The translations under genes and the position numbers were made by a program. From [Scytonema hofmanni] UTEX 2349 (GTDB lineage Bacteria > Cyanobacteriota > Cyanobacteriia > Cyanobacteriales > Nostocaceae): DNA of 9,008 nucleotides. The stretch spans positions 3,510,521 to 3,519,528 of the forward strand of contig NZ_KK073768.1 of assembly GCF_000582685.1 (NCBI RefSeq). Direction: 5' to 3'. The stretch's first letter is position 1; each line of letters starts with the position of its first letter. Under the pieces are notes generated by a model. The model saw only the letters and a list, made by a program, of their open reading frames with translations, ran no database searches and had not been told where the DNA came from. Below, in pieces: positions 1-5,965 of the stretch.

Positions 1-147
1 ATTGCCCATTGCCCATTGCCCATTGCCCATTGCCCATTGCCCATTGCCCATTGCCCATTGCCCAATTCCCATTGCCCAATTCCCATTGCCCAATGCCCAA
101 TGCCCAATGCCCATTGCCCATTGCCCAATGCCCAATGCCCATTGCCC
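1..147. repeat. Heptanucleotide tandem array (ATTGCCC/AATGCCC/AATTCCC), 21 units
   Basis: Twenty-one contiguous 7-bp units fill the first 147 bases exactly, and the array may continue to the left of the window. The first nine units are all ATTGCCC. The remaining twelve are a mosaic of ATTGCCC, AATTCCC (two copies) and AATGCCC (five copies). The array ends 12 bp beyond the stop codon of dacB. On the dacB sense strand it reads GGGCAAT repeated, so the G-rich strand is the coding strand. Arrays of this kind (short tandemly repeated repetitive sequences) are well known in heterocystous cyanobacteria. Their function is not established. Long open frames across this tract are artefacts of the repeat. 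Confidence 0.95.
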
Positions 148-159
148 AACAACCAACAA

Positions 160-1482
160 CTATCCCCCATACACAATTTCATTGCGACTGACTGAACCGA
201 GTTCGGGTACTGTGTTAATAGCTGAGTGGGGAGTAAGTGCGCTAGGAAGGGTTGGTGCTACTTGCAATTTCTGCACAAGATGTTGCAAAAATTGGTCTTG
301 TCCAGTGCGAAAACCGGATACATTGTTACCACGGTTAAGAATAGCGAACCAAACCAAACCGCGATCGCGTGTGGGAATTACTCCAGCCAAAGAACTGACA
401 TCCCGTAGAGTACCAGTTTTAAATACAGTAGCGTTAGGCATGTGTCTACCGTGAATTGTCCCACGATGATCGAACCCAGAAATCAGCAACAAGTCAGATA
501 AGGTCAATTGATGGAAGAGTGCTTCTCGTTGTAGCGCCATCAACATAGCACAGGCTGCTCTAGGGGAAATGCGATTTTCCTGTCCGAGTCCCGAACCATT
601 GATTAATTGAATTTCTGACTGGGGTACTCTCGCAAGCTGGGCAGCTGTTAATTGTACTACCTGCGCTCCTCCTACCGAGTCCGCTAGCATCTGTGCCATC
701 TCGTTATTGCTGAAAACGTTCATTTCCTTGATGAGTTGCTTCAAAGGCAAAGAACGGTGACGCAAAAGCACGGTTTGTTGCGAATTTATTTGAGGATCTA
801 ATTTCACAGTACCTGCAATTACGACTTGAGGCTTCGGAGTTCCCTTGGGCATAATTGAGTATATGTAATTAGCAGGACGCGACCAAGTGGTATAATTGAG
901 TGCTTGCTTGAGCGTTTGACCTGCGACTATCGGATTCGGCTGGAAATTCATCATGAAATTGCCAGTAATAACCAAATTTCCCTTTACTTGCTTGATTCCC
1001 ATTTTGTTGAGAGTATTACCAAGGGCGATCGCCTCCTCCCAAACAAACATCGGATCGTTACTCCCAGCAATCACCAAATCGCCTTGTAAAACTCCATTTT
1101 GTATTGGTCCTGTTGCGCTGACCAAAGTATCAAATTGGTGGTCTGGTCCCCAAGTTTTCAAAGCAACTAAAGAAGTAGCAATTTTTGTTAACGAAGCCGC
1201 AGGTAGAGGAGTCGTACCTTGGTGATTAGCCATCAGCATTGGTCCCGACTGCATCCAAATACCTTGACTTTCTGTCAAGTTCGGATCTATCAGCTTTGAT
1301 GTTACCAGTGATTTTAAATATTCTTGGACTGTAATAGCCCCAGCTGGATTTGGATCGGGGGCAAGAACTAAGCCTGGGCTACTTTGCCAAGCCAATGCAT
1401 CAAAAGCATTTAAAGGCTTGAGTTGTACCCCTGCCATTTCTAGCCAAAGCGTAACTAAACCTGAACCCAATAACTCCAGCAT
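160..1482 (-). CDS. dacB: D-alanyl-D-alanine carboxypeptidase/endopeptidase, peptidase family S13 (PBP4/DacB-like)
   Basis: This 440-residue protein carries the full set of penicillin-binding active-site motifs in order: SLTK at residues 97-100 with the nucleophilic serine and general-base lysine, SNN at 258-260, and KTG at 355-357. The segment GSGLGQENR at 296-304 and the spacing of about 160 residues between the first two motifs fit class C PBPs (family S13). Such enzymes remove the terminal D-Ala from peptidoglycan pentapeptides or cut cross-links in the periplasm. The N-terminus (MLELLGSGLVTLWLEMAG) is hydrophobic but lacks the usual basic n-region and cleavage site, so export is not obvious from sequence. 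It may be a membrane anchor or an atypical signal. The ATG start is preceded by AGGGG about 9 nt upstream, a fair ribosome binding site, and the stop is TAG. The gene stands alone, with a long spacer upstream and a heptamer array 12 bp downstream. DacB is the family symbol; the physiological substrate cannot be read from the sequence. Confidence 0.93.
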   Translation of the reverse strand: MLELLGSGLVTLWLEMAGVQLKPLNAFDALAWQSSPGLVLAPDPNPAGAITVQEYLKSLVTSKLIDPNLTESQGIWMQSGPMLMANHQGTTPLPAASLTKIATSLVALKTWGPDHQFDTLVSATGPIQNGVLQGDLVIAGSNDPMFVWEEAIALGNTLNKMGIKQVKGNLVITGNFMMNFQPNPIVAGQTLKQALNYTTWSRPANYIYSIMPKGTPKPQVVIAGTVKLDPQINSQQTVLLRHRSLPLKQLIKEMNVFSNNEMAQMLADSVGGAQVVQLTAAQLARVPQSEIQLINGSGLGQENRISPRAACAMLMALQREALFHQLTLSDLLLISGFDHRGTIHGRHMPNATVFKTGTLRDVSSLAGVIPTRDRGLVWFAILNRGNNVSGFRTGQDQFLQHLVQKLQVAPTLPSALTPHSAINTVPELGSVSRNEIVYGG

Positions 1483-1857
1483 TCTTTATTCCCCTGTTAG
1501 GACGTGCTAATTTATTTCCTGTGCTAATATACAAAGCTTTTTTATGCTAATCAGCATTGAGTCATAATAACTGGTATCTTTGCTATCTATAGGTAGGATG
1601 GATAACATTGTTTTAGTTATTATCTTTACACTTCTAAAATTTGTACCACTTTTTCATGACTTTAAGCACAGAAAAATATAAAGTCAGTTTATTAGAGTTA
1701 ATAAATTCCTCCCAGCGTTGCCCTATCAATATAAAAAAAGTCCGGTTGGGGGGAGTTAAGAAAATACAAGAATAGATTGGATTTGGTATTAAGTGCCTAG
1801 GGCAATGGGCAATTGAAAAGCGGGAAAAGGGAAAGGGGAAAGAATTTTTACCATTAT
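1483..1857. other. Non-coding spacer between dacB and the LOG gene
   Basis: No supportable gene lies here. It contains the dacB upstream region (1483-1560), AT-rich unique sequence, a G-run near 1745-1752, and a two-unit heptamer stub GGGCAATGGGCAATT at 1800-1814. The stub is inverted relative to the adjacent 1858-1932 array and could form an imperfect hairpin with it. A 108-residue reading frame on the minus strand crosses this region, but it is mostly translated repeat. Confidence 0.7.
1504..1551 (-). promoter_or_regulatory. Three TTAGCAT/C direct repeats with possible -10 upstream of dacB
   Basis: Reading the minus strand towards dacB, the heptamer ATTAGCA occurs three times: plus-strand TGCTAAT at 1505-1511, 1522-1528 and 1545-1551. 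The distal copy is part of a small palindrome, TGCTAATCAGCA (1545-1556). A TATATT hexamer (plus-strand AATATA, 1526-1531) overlaps the middle copy and could be a -10 element, giving a leader of roughly 37 nt. No good -35 is visible. The arrangement suggests a promoter with repeated operator half-sites, but this is inference from pattern alone. Confidence 0.25.
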
Positions 1858-1932
1858 CCAATGCCCAATGCCCAATGCCCAATGCCCAATGCCCAATGCC
1901 CAATGCCCAATGCCCAATGCCCAATGCCCAAT
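1858..1932. repeat. Heptanucleotide tandem array (ATGCCCA), about 10.7 units
   Basis: Ten perfect ATGCCCA units span 1861-1930, with partial units on both sides. No internal variants are seen. The unit equals the AATGCCC variant found in the array at 1-147, so the two arrays belong to one family. The last base lies 2 bp from the stop codon of the LOG-family gene (TAA at 1935-1937 on the minus strand). The sense strand of that gene reads TGGGCAT repeated, so any read-through 3' UTR would be G-rich with GGG every 7 nt. Confidence 0.95.
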
Positions 1933-1934
1933 CC

Positions 1935-3005
1935 TTACTTCCTTTCTGGATGAGCCGCATCCTCTGGTGAAGGAGTGCCTAGAGCGTTAATTGCGGCAAT
2001 CATTTGATACAAACGCCCCAAGTCGCGTTGATTGAAGTACAAAATGAGACGGGGTAGCCCAACAGCTTCATCTTGTCCTTCTTGGGGTAAAGCGTGACTT
2101 TTTTCAATCTGTCCATCAACTAGGATGTCGCTAAAATTAGCATTTAGTTGCTCGACTTCAGCGTCTGATAAATCCGTATGTAAACGGATGATTAAGCGAT
2201 CGCCTACATAGCGGCTGGAGTGATAAACCTGATAAAAACTGGTAATCGCATTACAAGCCACATCCAGGTTGTCTGTGACTGTGTATAGACTTGGGTCTTC
2301 CGGACTTACTAAACCTTTCTGCACCAGTTGCTTATCAATGTATTCGCTCCAAGACCGCCAATAATCGCCACCAGGGTGATCGATTAAAACTAAAGGTACT
2401 GGACCAAACTTACCTGTTTGGCTCAAGGTCATGCACTCAAAAGCTTCATCTTGAGTGCCAAAACCACCAGCAAACAAAGCTACAGCGTCACTTTCTTTGA
2501 GAAGAAACAGCTTGCGGGTGAAAAAATACTTAAAGTGAATCAGCTTTGGATCACCTTCAATAAATGGATTTGCCTCTTGCTCAAACGGCAATTGAATGTT
2601 TAAGCCAAAGGAATTTTCTCGTCCCGCACCTTCGTGACCGGCTTGCATAATACCACCACCACCGCCTGTCATCACCATGAATCCCAACTCAGAGACATAG
2701 CGAGCAAATTTAACCGCCATGCGGTATTCTGGGCTTTCTGGCGAAAGACGCGCAGAACCGAAGATGGTGACTTTGCGAACGTGTCGGTAAGCATGAAACA
2801 GTTGAAAACCCCGTTCCATGTCTGTTAAAGAGGCAGATAATATCTTCCAGTCAAGACGATCAATGTCGCTTTCACCTAGACGTACTATTGTCGTCAGTGC
2901 CTGTTTGATAAATTGCCGATTTTTTAACGTTGGTAAGCGATCGATTAAGAGCGCTATATCCGCTTTTAGAGAGTCGAATGTGTCGAATGAGGTTTCGGAG
3001 GTCAT
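1935..3005 (-). CDS. LOG-family Rossmann-fold protein (TIGR00730-like, formerly 'lysine decarboxylase-like')
   Basis: Taken from the ATG at 3005 the protein has 356 residues. An N-terminal helical region of about 75 residues precedes the Rossmann core, which begins at KVTIFGSARL (residues 78-87). A five-glycine run at 114-118 followed by IMQAGHEGA (119-127) is the nucleotide-binding signature of the LOG family. R164/K165 and the segment AGGFGTQDE (179-187) match the second LOG motif, PGGxGTxxE. Its leading proline is replaced by alanine, while the glutamate is kept. LOG proteins are cytokinin-riboside-monophosphate phosphoribohydrolases or related nucleotide hydrolases. Whether this long form acts on cytokinins or on AMP-like nucleotides is unknown. 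The C-terminal 95 or so residues, with DRLIIRLHTDLSD and LPRLILYFNQRDLGRLYQM, are an extra domain beyond the classical LOG length of about 190 residues. A TTG at 3062 would add 19 residues. The ATG is preferred because it is a standard start and a possible -10 (TATAGT, plus 3027-3032) lies between the two. No strong Shine-Dalgarno site is seen. Confidence 0.85.
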   Translation of the reverse strand: MTSETSFDTFDSLKADIALLIDRLPTLKNRQFIKQALTTIVRLGESDIDRLDWKILSASLTDMERGFQLFHAYRHVRKVTIFGSARLSPESPEYRMAVKFARYVSELGFMVMTGGGGGIMQAGHEGAGRENSFGLNIQLPFEQEANPFIEGDPKLIHFKYFFTRKLFLLKESDAVALFAGGFGTQDEAFECMTLSQTGKFGPVPLVLIDHPGGDYWRSWSEYIDKQLVQKGLVSPEDPSLYTVTDNLDVACNAITSFYQVYHSSRYVGDRLIIRLHTDLSDAEVEQLNANFSDILVDGQIEKSHALPQEGQDEAVGLPRLILYFNQRDLGRLYQMIAAINALGTPSPEDAAHPERK

Positions 3006-3110
3006 GAGAACTGCCGCCAAAATAGCACTATATTTTACCCAGATTTGGTGTGTTGTTATCAAATACCGCTTTGCCTACTTTCATGCGATCGCACTGCACG
3101 CTAACAGTAG

Positions 3111-3200
3111 TCCACCACATTAGTTCTGAGGGGCTACGAGTGGTCAGATCCCCGACTTCTCCAAGAATTCGGGGATCTAGCACCAAATTAGTGTGGTGGA
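3111..3200. repeat. Nested inverted-repeat element (outer TCCACCACA arms, inner AGATCCCCGA hairpin)
   Basis: An inner hairpin has 15-bp arms AGATCCCCGACTTCT (3146-3160) and AGAATTCGGGGATCT (3164-3178), with one mismatch and a 3-base loop. It is enclosed by outer arms beginning TCCACCACATTAGTT (3111-3125) and ending AATTAGTGTGGTGGA (3186-3200). As RNA of the plus strand the outer 15-bp stem pairs throughout if two G-U pairs are allowed. The inner ATCCCCGACTTCT palindrome resembles dispersed repeats I recall from Nostoc-type genomes. No clear target-site duplication flanks the element, so calling it a MITE would go beyond the evidence. Confidence 0.75.
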
Positions 3201-3344
3201 ACACTAAGGCTTACAACCTAAGTCCTGAAAATTTTTCTTCCATTTTCCCCTTTCCCTCTTTCACAATAAAAAGCACCTTTGGTTTACCATCAACCAAGGC
3301 ACCCGTGCTCATCAATGTTTTGGATAGAAGTACCTGTTACAGCA

Positions 3345-3371
3345 ATAAAAAATTACTTTACTAAAAGTAAT
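3345..3371 (-). terminator. AT-rich T-tailed hairpin, possible trxA terminator
   Basis: On the minus strand a perfect 8-bp stem ATTACTTT/AAAGTAAT with loop TAGT is followed directly by TTTTTTATT, the layout of an intrinsic terminator. The stem has little GC and the structure lies about 130 nt beyond the trxA stop, so it may be weak. A GC-richer palindrome (3395-3437) lies between it and trxA. Confidence 0.4.
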
Positions 3372-3394
3372 CTTAACAATGATTACAATTGAAA

Positions 3395-3437
3395 ACGATT
3401 TTCTAGAGACGCGAATTTTCGCGCCTCTGTAAATCGT
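3395..3437. repeat. Dispersed palindrome, GAGACG family, copy 1
   Basis: AGAGACGCGAA (3405-3415) faces TTCGCGCCTCT (3418-3428) across a 2-base loop, with one mismatch. A further pair, ACGATTT (3395-3401) and AAATCGT (3431-3437), extends the stem. The core matches two other palindromes in this window (4205-4232 and 6140-6168), which share the outer sequence GTAGAGACG/CGTCTCTAC. It lies about 70 bp downstream of trxA and on the minus strand could act as a transcript-end hairpin, since TTTTC follows. Confidence 0.8.
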
Positions 3438-3503
3438 TAACAAAAATTTACCTAATACCACACCAAATGGACAACTTAAGAGAAGTTTTCCAGTGGTTGA
3501 GTT

Positions 3504-3827
3504 TCAAAGATACTTTTCCAAAGTGTTAGCTAATGTAGTTTTCGGTACGGCACCGACGACCATATCAACTTTTTGCCCACCTTTAAAAATCATTAATGTG
3601 GGAATGCTGCGGATGCCGTATTGACTGGCAACATTCGGATTTTCATCGGTGTTAACTTTAACTACTTTGATTTGATCGCCGTACTGAATGGCGATTTCAT
3701 CTACAACCGGAGCTACCATCCGGCAGGGACCACACCACGGTGCCCAAAAGTCAACTAAAACTGGAACTTCGCTATCCAGTACTTCTTGCTTAAACGTAGA
3801 ATCCGAAACTTGTGCGGCTGCTGACAT
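3504..3827 (-). CDS. trxA: Thioredoxin (m-type)
   Basis: This 107-residue protein has the standard thioredoxin length and fold signatures: VLVDFWAPWCGPCRMVAP at 23-40 with redox cysteines C32 and C35, the buried aspartate D26, the cis-proline P76 in IRSIPTLMIFKGG, and the C-terminal VGAVPKTTLANTLEKYL helix. It is a cytosolic dithiol-disulfide carrier. In cyanobacteria it is reduced by ferredoxin- or NADPH-thioredoxin reductase and regulates Calvin-cycle and other enzymes. The ATG start has AAAGG about 9 nt upstream. The sequence resembles the major m-type thioredoxin. Upstream on the same strand lie Yfr1 and guaB3, a neighbourhood recalled as conserved in many cyanobacteria. A TATAAT hexamer (plus 3846-3851) sits very close to the start. 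As a -10 it would place the transcript start inside the ribosome binding site, so it is doubtful. Confidence 0.97.
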   Translation of the reverse strand: MSAAAQVSDSTFKQEVLDSEVPVLVDFWAPWCGPCRMVAPVVDEIAIQYGDQIKVVKVNTDENPNVASQYGIRSIPTLMIFKGGQKVDMVVGAVPKTTLANTLEKYL

Positions 3828-4042
3828 GCCTAAAAACCTTTGCCTATTATATTTCTGAGCTTCGTGAAAATTCTACCATAGCAAAAACCACCGCTTCGGA
3901 TTGTCGGATGTATATTTGCAAAGAAGTTCGCTTATTTTATTAACATTTAAGTTGACAAAAAAGCTTCTACGGTTGGCAAAATGAGCTTTATTGCTTTGGG
4001 TAACAGCCTGTTTGGACTGCCAGCTAATAGCTTGATATACAT

Positions 4043-4112
4043 AAGGAACCGCCCGAACAGTAGTCCGGGCGGAGTGTGGTGTGAGGAGTGAACGGAAACA
4101 TGCGTCTCCGCT
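4043..4112 (-). ncRNA. yfr1: Yfr1 small regulatory RNA
   Basis: On the minus strand, two hairpins flank an unpaired segment containing ACTCCTCACACC (plus 4078-4089). ACUCCUCACAC is the near-invariant motif of Yfr1, a cyanobacterial trans-acting sRNA of about 55-70 nt. The 5' hairpin is CGGAGAC-GCAT-GTTTCCG (plus 4093-4110; seven pairs, one G-U). The 3' hairpin is CCGCCCGGAC-TACT-GTTCGGGCGG (plus 4049-4072; ten pairs, one G-U). A TACAAT -10 seven bases upstream fits a start near 4112. Yfr1 is reported to pair with mRNA leaders, including outer-membrane porin mRNAs in Prochlorococcus, and to be needed for stress growth in Synechococcus. Its position between guaB-type and trxA genes matches the recalled synteny. 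The tail after the 3' hairpin is TTCCTTATG rather than a clean T-run. A 72-residue frame overlapping it on the same strand is not considered a gene. Exact ends are inferred. Confidence 0.92.
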
Positions 4113-4118
4113 TTCTCC

Positions 4119-4147
4119 ATTGTAGGCGACATATATAATTTTTCCAG
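4119..4147 (-). promoter_or_regulatory. Putative Yfr1 promoter
   Basis: On the minus strand TACAAT (plus 4119-4124) is a good -10, with the inferred Yfr1 5' end about 7 nt downstream. A weak -35, TGGAAA (plus 4141-4146), lies 16 nt further upstream. The spacer is AT-rich (ATTATATATG). The match between this -10 and the 5' hairpin start supports both calls. Confidence 0.55.
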
Positions 4148-4204
4148 TGATTGTTTAAGAGTCACCGAAAAATTTATTTCCCGGTTGTTAGGAGTTAGTG
4201 GTTA

Positions 4205-4232
4205 GTAGAGACGCGATTAATCGCGTCTGTAC
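4205..4232. repeat. Dispersed palindrome, GAGACG family, copy 2
   Basis: A 28-bp palindrome with no spacer, built from GTAGAGACGCGATT and AATCGCGTCTGTAC, has a single mismatched pair (G4208/G4229). It lies about 93 bp upstream of the Yfr1 start region and 35 bp before the CCCCAGT array. The GTAGAGACGCG stem is a motif I recall as abundant in Nostoc-like genomes. It shares its outer arms with copies 1 and 3 in this window. Confidence 0.85.
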
Positions 4233-4266
4233 AATGTTAGTGGTTATTGGGTTAGTTAAATTTTCT

Positions 4267-4370
4267 AGTCCCCAGTCCCCAGTCCCCAGTCCCCAGTCCC
4301 CAGTCCCCAGTCCCCAGTCCCCAGTCCCCAGTCCCCAGTCCCCAGTCCCCAGTCCCCAGTCCCCAGTCCC
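4267..4370. repeat. CCCCAGT heptanucleotide array (STRR1 type), about 15 units
   Basis: Fourteen perfect AGTCCCC units plus a six-base partial unit span 104 bp without a variant. CCCCAGT is the unit of the classical STRR1 family of heterocystous cyanobacteria. The array stops one base before the stop codon of guaB3 (TAA, plus 4372-4374). On the guaB3 sense strand it reads GGGGACT repeated: runs of four guanines separated by three bases, a textbook G-quadruplex-forming pattern in the 3' flank. Confidence 0.97.
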
Positions 4371-4371
4371 T

Positions 4372-5535
4372 TTATTTACCCATGCCTAATTGTTGAGCTT
4401 TTTGGTAAACTTTACCTTCAGTTAATAAAGAAGGAGCAATCACAATTTCAACTTGTTGCATTTCTTTAATATTTTTAGCTCCTAATGTTCCCATACTCGT
4501 CTTTAAGGCTCCCAAAAGATTATGAGTGCCATCATCTAGAGCCGCAGGTCCGGTGAGAATTTGCTCTAGAGTGCCGGTAGTGGCGACGCTAATGCGCGTA
4601 CCACGGGGCAATACAGGGCTAGGAGTCGCCATACCCCAATGATAACCTCGTCCTGGGGCTTCGGCGCATCTAGCAAAGGGAGAGCCAATCATGACGCCAT
4701 CGGCACCGCAGGCGATACACTTACAAATGTCTCCGCCTGTGATTAAACCGCCATCGGCAATAACGGGGACATAATTACCAGTTTCTTGATAATAATCGTT
4801 TCTAGCGGCTGCACAGTCAGCGATCGCACTCGCTTGAGGCACCCCGACACCCAATACCCCACGAGAGGTACAAGCTGCACCAGGACCAATTCCCACCATC
4901 ACCGCTGCCGCACCAGCTTTCATCAAATTTAGGGTGACTTCATAAGTCACACAATTCCCCAATATGACAGGGATGGGCATCGAGCGACAAAATTCTGCCA
5001 AATCAAGTGGAACTATCGATTCTGGTGACAAGTGTGCCGTCGAAACCACAGTTGCTTGGACAAAAAATAAATCTGCCCCTGCTTGCGCGATCGCCGCACC
5101 ATATTTGCTCGCAGCTGCTGGAGTAGCACTTACTGCTGCAATACCACCTTGTCGTTTAATTTCCTGAATACGTTGTTCAATTAATTCCTGCTTTATTGGT
5201 TCGGCATATAGTTTTTGCATTAAAGAAACAAATTCATCTTTGCCAACAGATGCAATTTGATTTAAAATCGGCTCTGGGTCAGCATAACGAGTTTGGATAC
5301 CCTCTAAATTGAGAACGCCCAACGCTCCTAACTGCGACAACCGTACAGCCATGCGGACATCTATCACACTATCCATCGCACTAGCAATTATCGGGATTTC
5401 CCGCTCTATATTGCCAATACGCCATTTGGTATCTGCCAAGCTCGGATCGAGTGTCCTCCCTGAGGGGACTAAAGCAATTTCATCAATTCCGTAAGCTCTG
5501 CGAGCTGTTTTACCCCGACCAATTTGAATGTCCAC
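4372..5535 (-). CDS. guaB3: GuaB3-type IMP dehydrogenase lacking CBS domains
   Basis: This 387-residue protein belongs to the IMPDH/GMP reductase TIM-barrel family, in the GuaB3 (IMP dehydrogenase-related) branch found in cyanobacteria and actinobacteria. The N-terminus (MDIQIGRGKTARRAYGIDE) and SAMDSV at 52-57 fit the family. The catalytic loop GIGPGAACTSRG (215-226) holds the nucleophile C222. ADGGLITGGD (260-269) and GSPFA (284-288) are phosphate- and substrate-binding segments. Canonical GuaB has two CBS domains inserted in the barrel and about 480-500 residues. Here the barrel is uninterrupted and the length is normal for GuaB3. From the literature as I recall it, Synechocystis GuaB3 oxidises IMP to XMP with NAD in guanine nucleotide synthesis. 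Database labels may still read IMPDH-family or GMP reductase. Translation starts at GTG. An ATG 11 nt upstream is out of frame. The stop codon lies one base from the CCCCAGT array, and yfr1 and trxA follow on the same strand. Confidence 0.93.
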   Translation of the reverse strand: MDIQIGRGKTARRAYGIDEIALVPSGRTLDPSLADTKWRIGNIEREIPIIASAMDSVIDVRMAVRLSQLGALGVLNLEGIQTRYADPEPILNQIASVGKDEFVSLMQKLYAEPIKQELIEQRIQEIKRQGGIAAVSATPAAASKYGAAIAQAGADLFFVQATVVSTAHLSPESIVPLDLAEFCRSMPIPVILGNCVTYEVTLNLMKAGAAAVMVGIGPGAACTSRGVLGVGVPQASAIADCAAARNDYYQETGNYVPVIADGGLITGGDICKCIACGADGVMIGSPFARCAEAPGRGYHWGMATPSPVLPRGTRISVATTGTLEQILTGPAALDDGTHNLLGALKTSMGTLGAKNIKEMQQVEIVIAPSLLTEGKVYQKAQQLGMGK

Positions 5536-5934
5536 GCTTTTAACATTGCGAAATCTGTTTAAGCTAGGGTATCAAATTGTGGGCGAACTTGCAGCGTTTT
5601 TGGTGAAAGTAACCTGCAAGCTGTCAAGGATAGCAAGAGGGGAGGGGAGAACAAAAAATTGTGAATGTGTTTGTATCTTAGATAAAATTGGGTTAATTCA
5701 AATGCTTAAATAGTACACCACCAATAAACGCACTTTAAATAATTTTTTTGCATATATCTATGGTTAGAAATAGCCGGAATCAAAACTTGGCTGATTGATA
5801 ATTATTGATTATTTTGGCAATTGTTTTTAGCGAAAATGTATGACTGTGGCTACAAGAATACGCCTACAACTTTCATCTCACAAACCCGAATACCAATTCT
5901 ATGTGAGCTTGCGCTTTATCGTCGCTTCGCTCCT

Positions 5935-5965
5935 GGGTGTGGGGTGTAGGGTGTGGGGTGTGGGG
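5935..5965. repeat. Short G-rich heptamer tract (GGGTGTG), about 4.4 units
   Basis: Four units GGGTGTG, GGGTGTA, GGGTGTG, GGGTGTG and a trailing GGG keep a strict 7-bp period. It is a shorter, less uniform relative of the long arrays, with five G-runs on the plus strand separated by four bases. It abuts the 3' side of the minus-strand pseudogene fragment, where the sense strand is C-rich. Confidence 0.85.

Larger units (their letters stand above)
3006..3503. other. Non-coding spacer between the LOG gene and trxA
   Basis: This 498-bp stretch shows no supportable gene. It holds a possible LOG promoter near 3027-3032, a HIP1 octamer at 3085-3092, nested inverted repeats at 3111-3200, a small TTGGTT/AACCAA hairpin (3279-3297), an AT-rich T-tailed hairpin (3345-3371) and a GC-rich palindrome (3395-3437). 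Short frames on the plus strand cross these structures and are not credible genes. Confidence 0.7.

Noticed and set aside
2..454. Long plus-strand frame (and a second at 9-191) across the first heptamer array
   Set aside because: Because 7 is not a multiple of 3, the array is open in all frames and gives PIAHCPL-type repeats. The rest is antisense to dacB.
904..1225. Plus-strand frames inside dacB
   Set aside because: They are antisense shadows of a well-supported gene, with no recognisable motif.
1634..1960. 108-residue minus-strand frame overlapping the LOG stop
   Set aside because: Much of it is translated ATGCCCA repeat (GHWALGI units), and the remainder has no protein-like character.
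3006..3062. N-terminal extension of the LOG protein starting at a TTG codon
   Set aside because: The 19 added residues contain a non-standard start, and an ATG with a plausible -10 just upstream exists at 3005.
3981..4091. 36-codon plus-strand frame starting MSFIALGNSLFGLP
   Set aside because: It is antisense to Yfr1, has no ribosome binding site, and ends in the RNA hairpin region.
3947..4165. 72-residue minus-strand frame between trxA and guaB3
   Set aside because: It lies across Yfr1 and its promoter. The conserved features are RNA hairpins and the ACTCCTCACACC motif, not codons.
4198..4389. Plus-strand frame SPQSPVP repeats
   Set aside because: It is a translation of the CCCCAGT array only.
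5528..5713. 61-residue plus-strand frame upstream of guaB3
   Set aside because: It overlaps the guaB3 start, has no motif or ribosome binding site, and sits where the guaB3 leader is expected.
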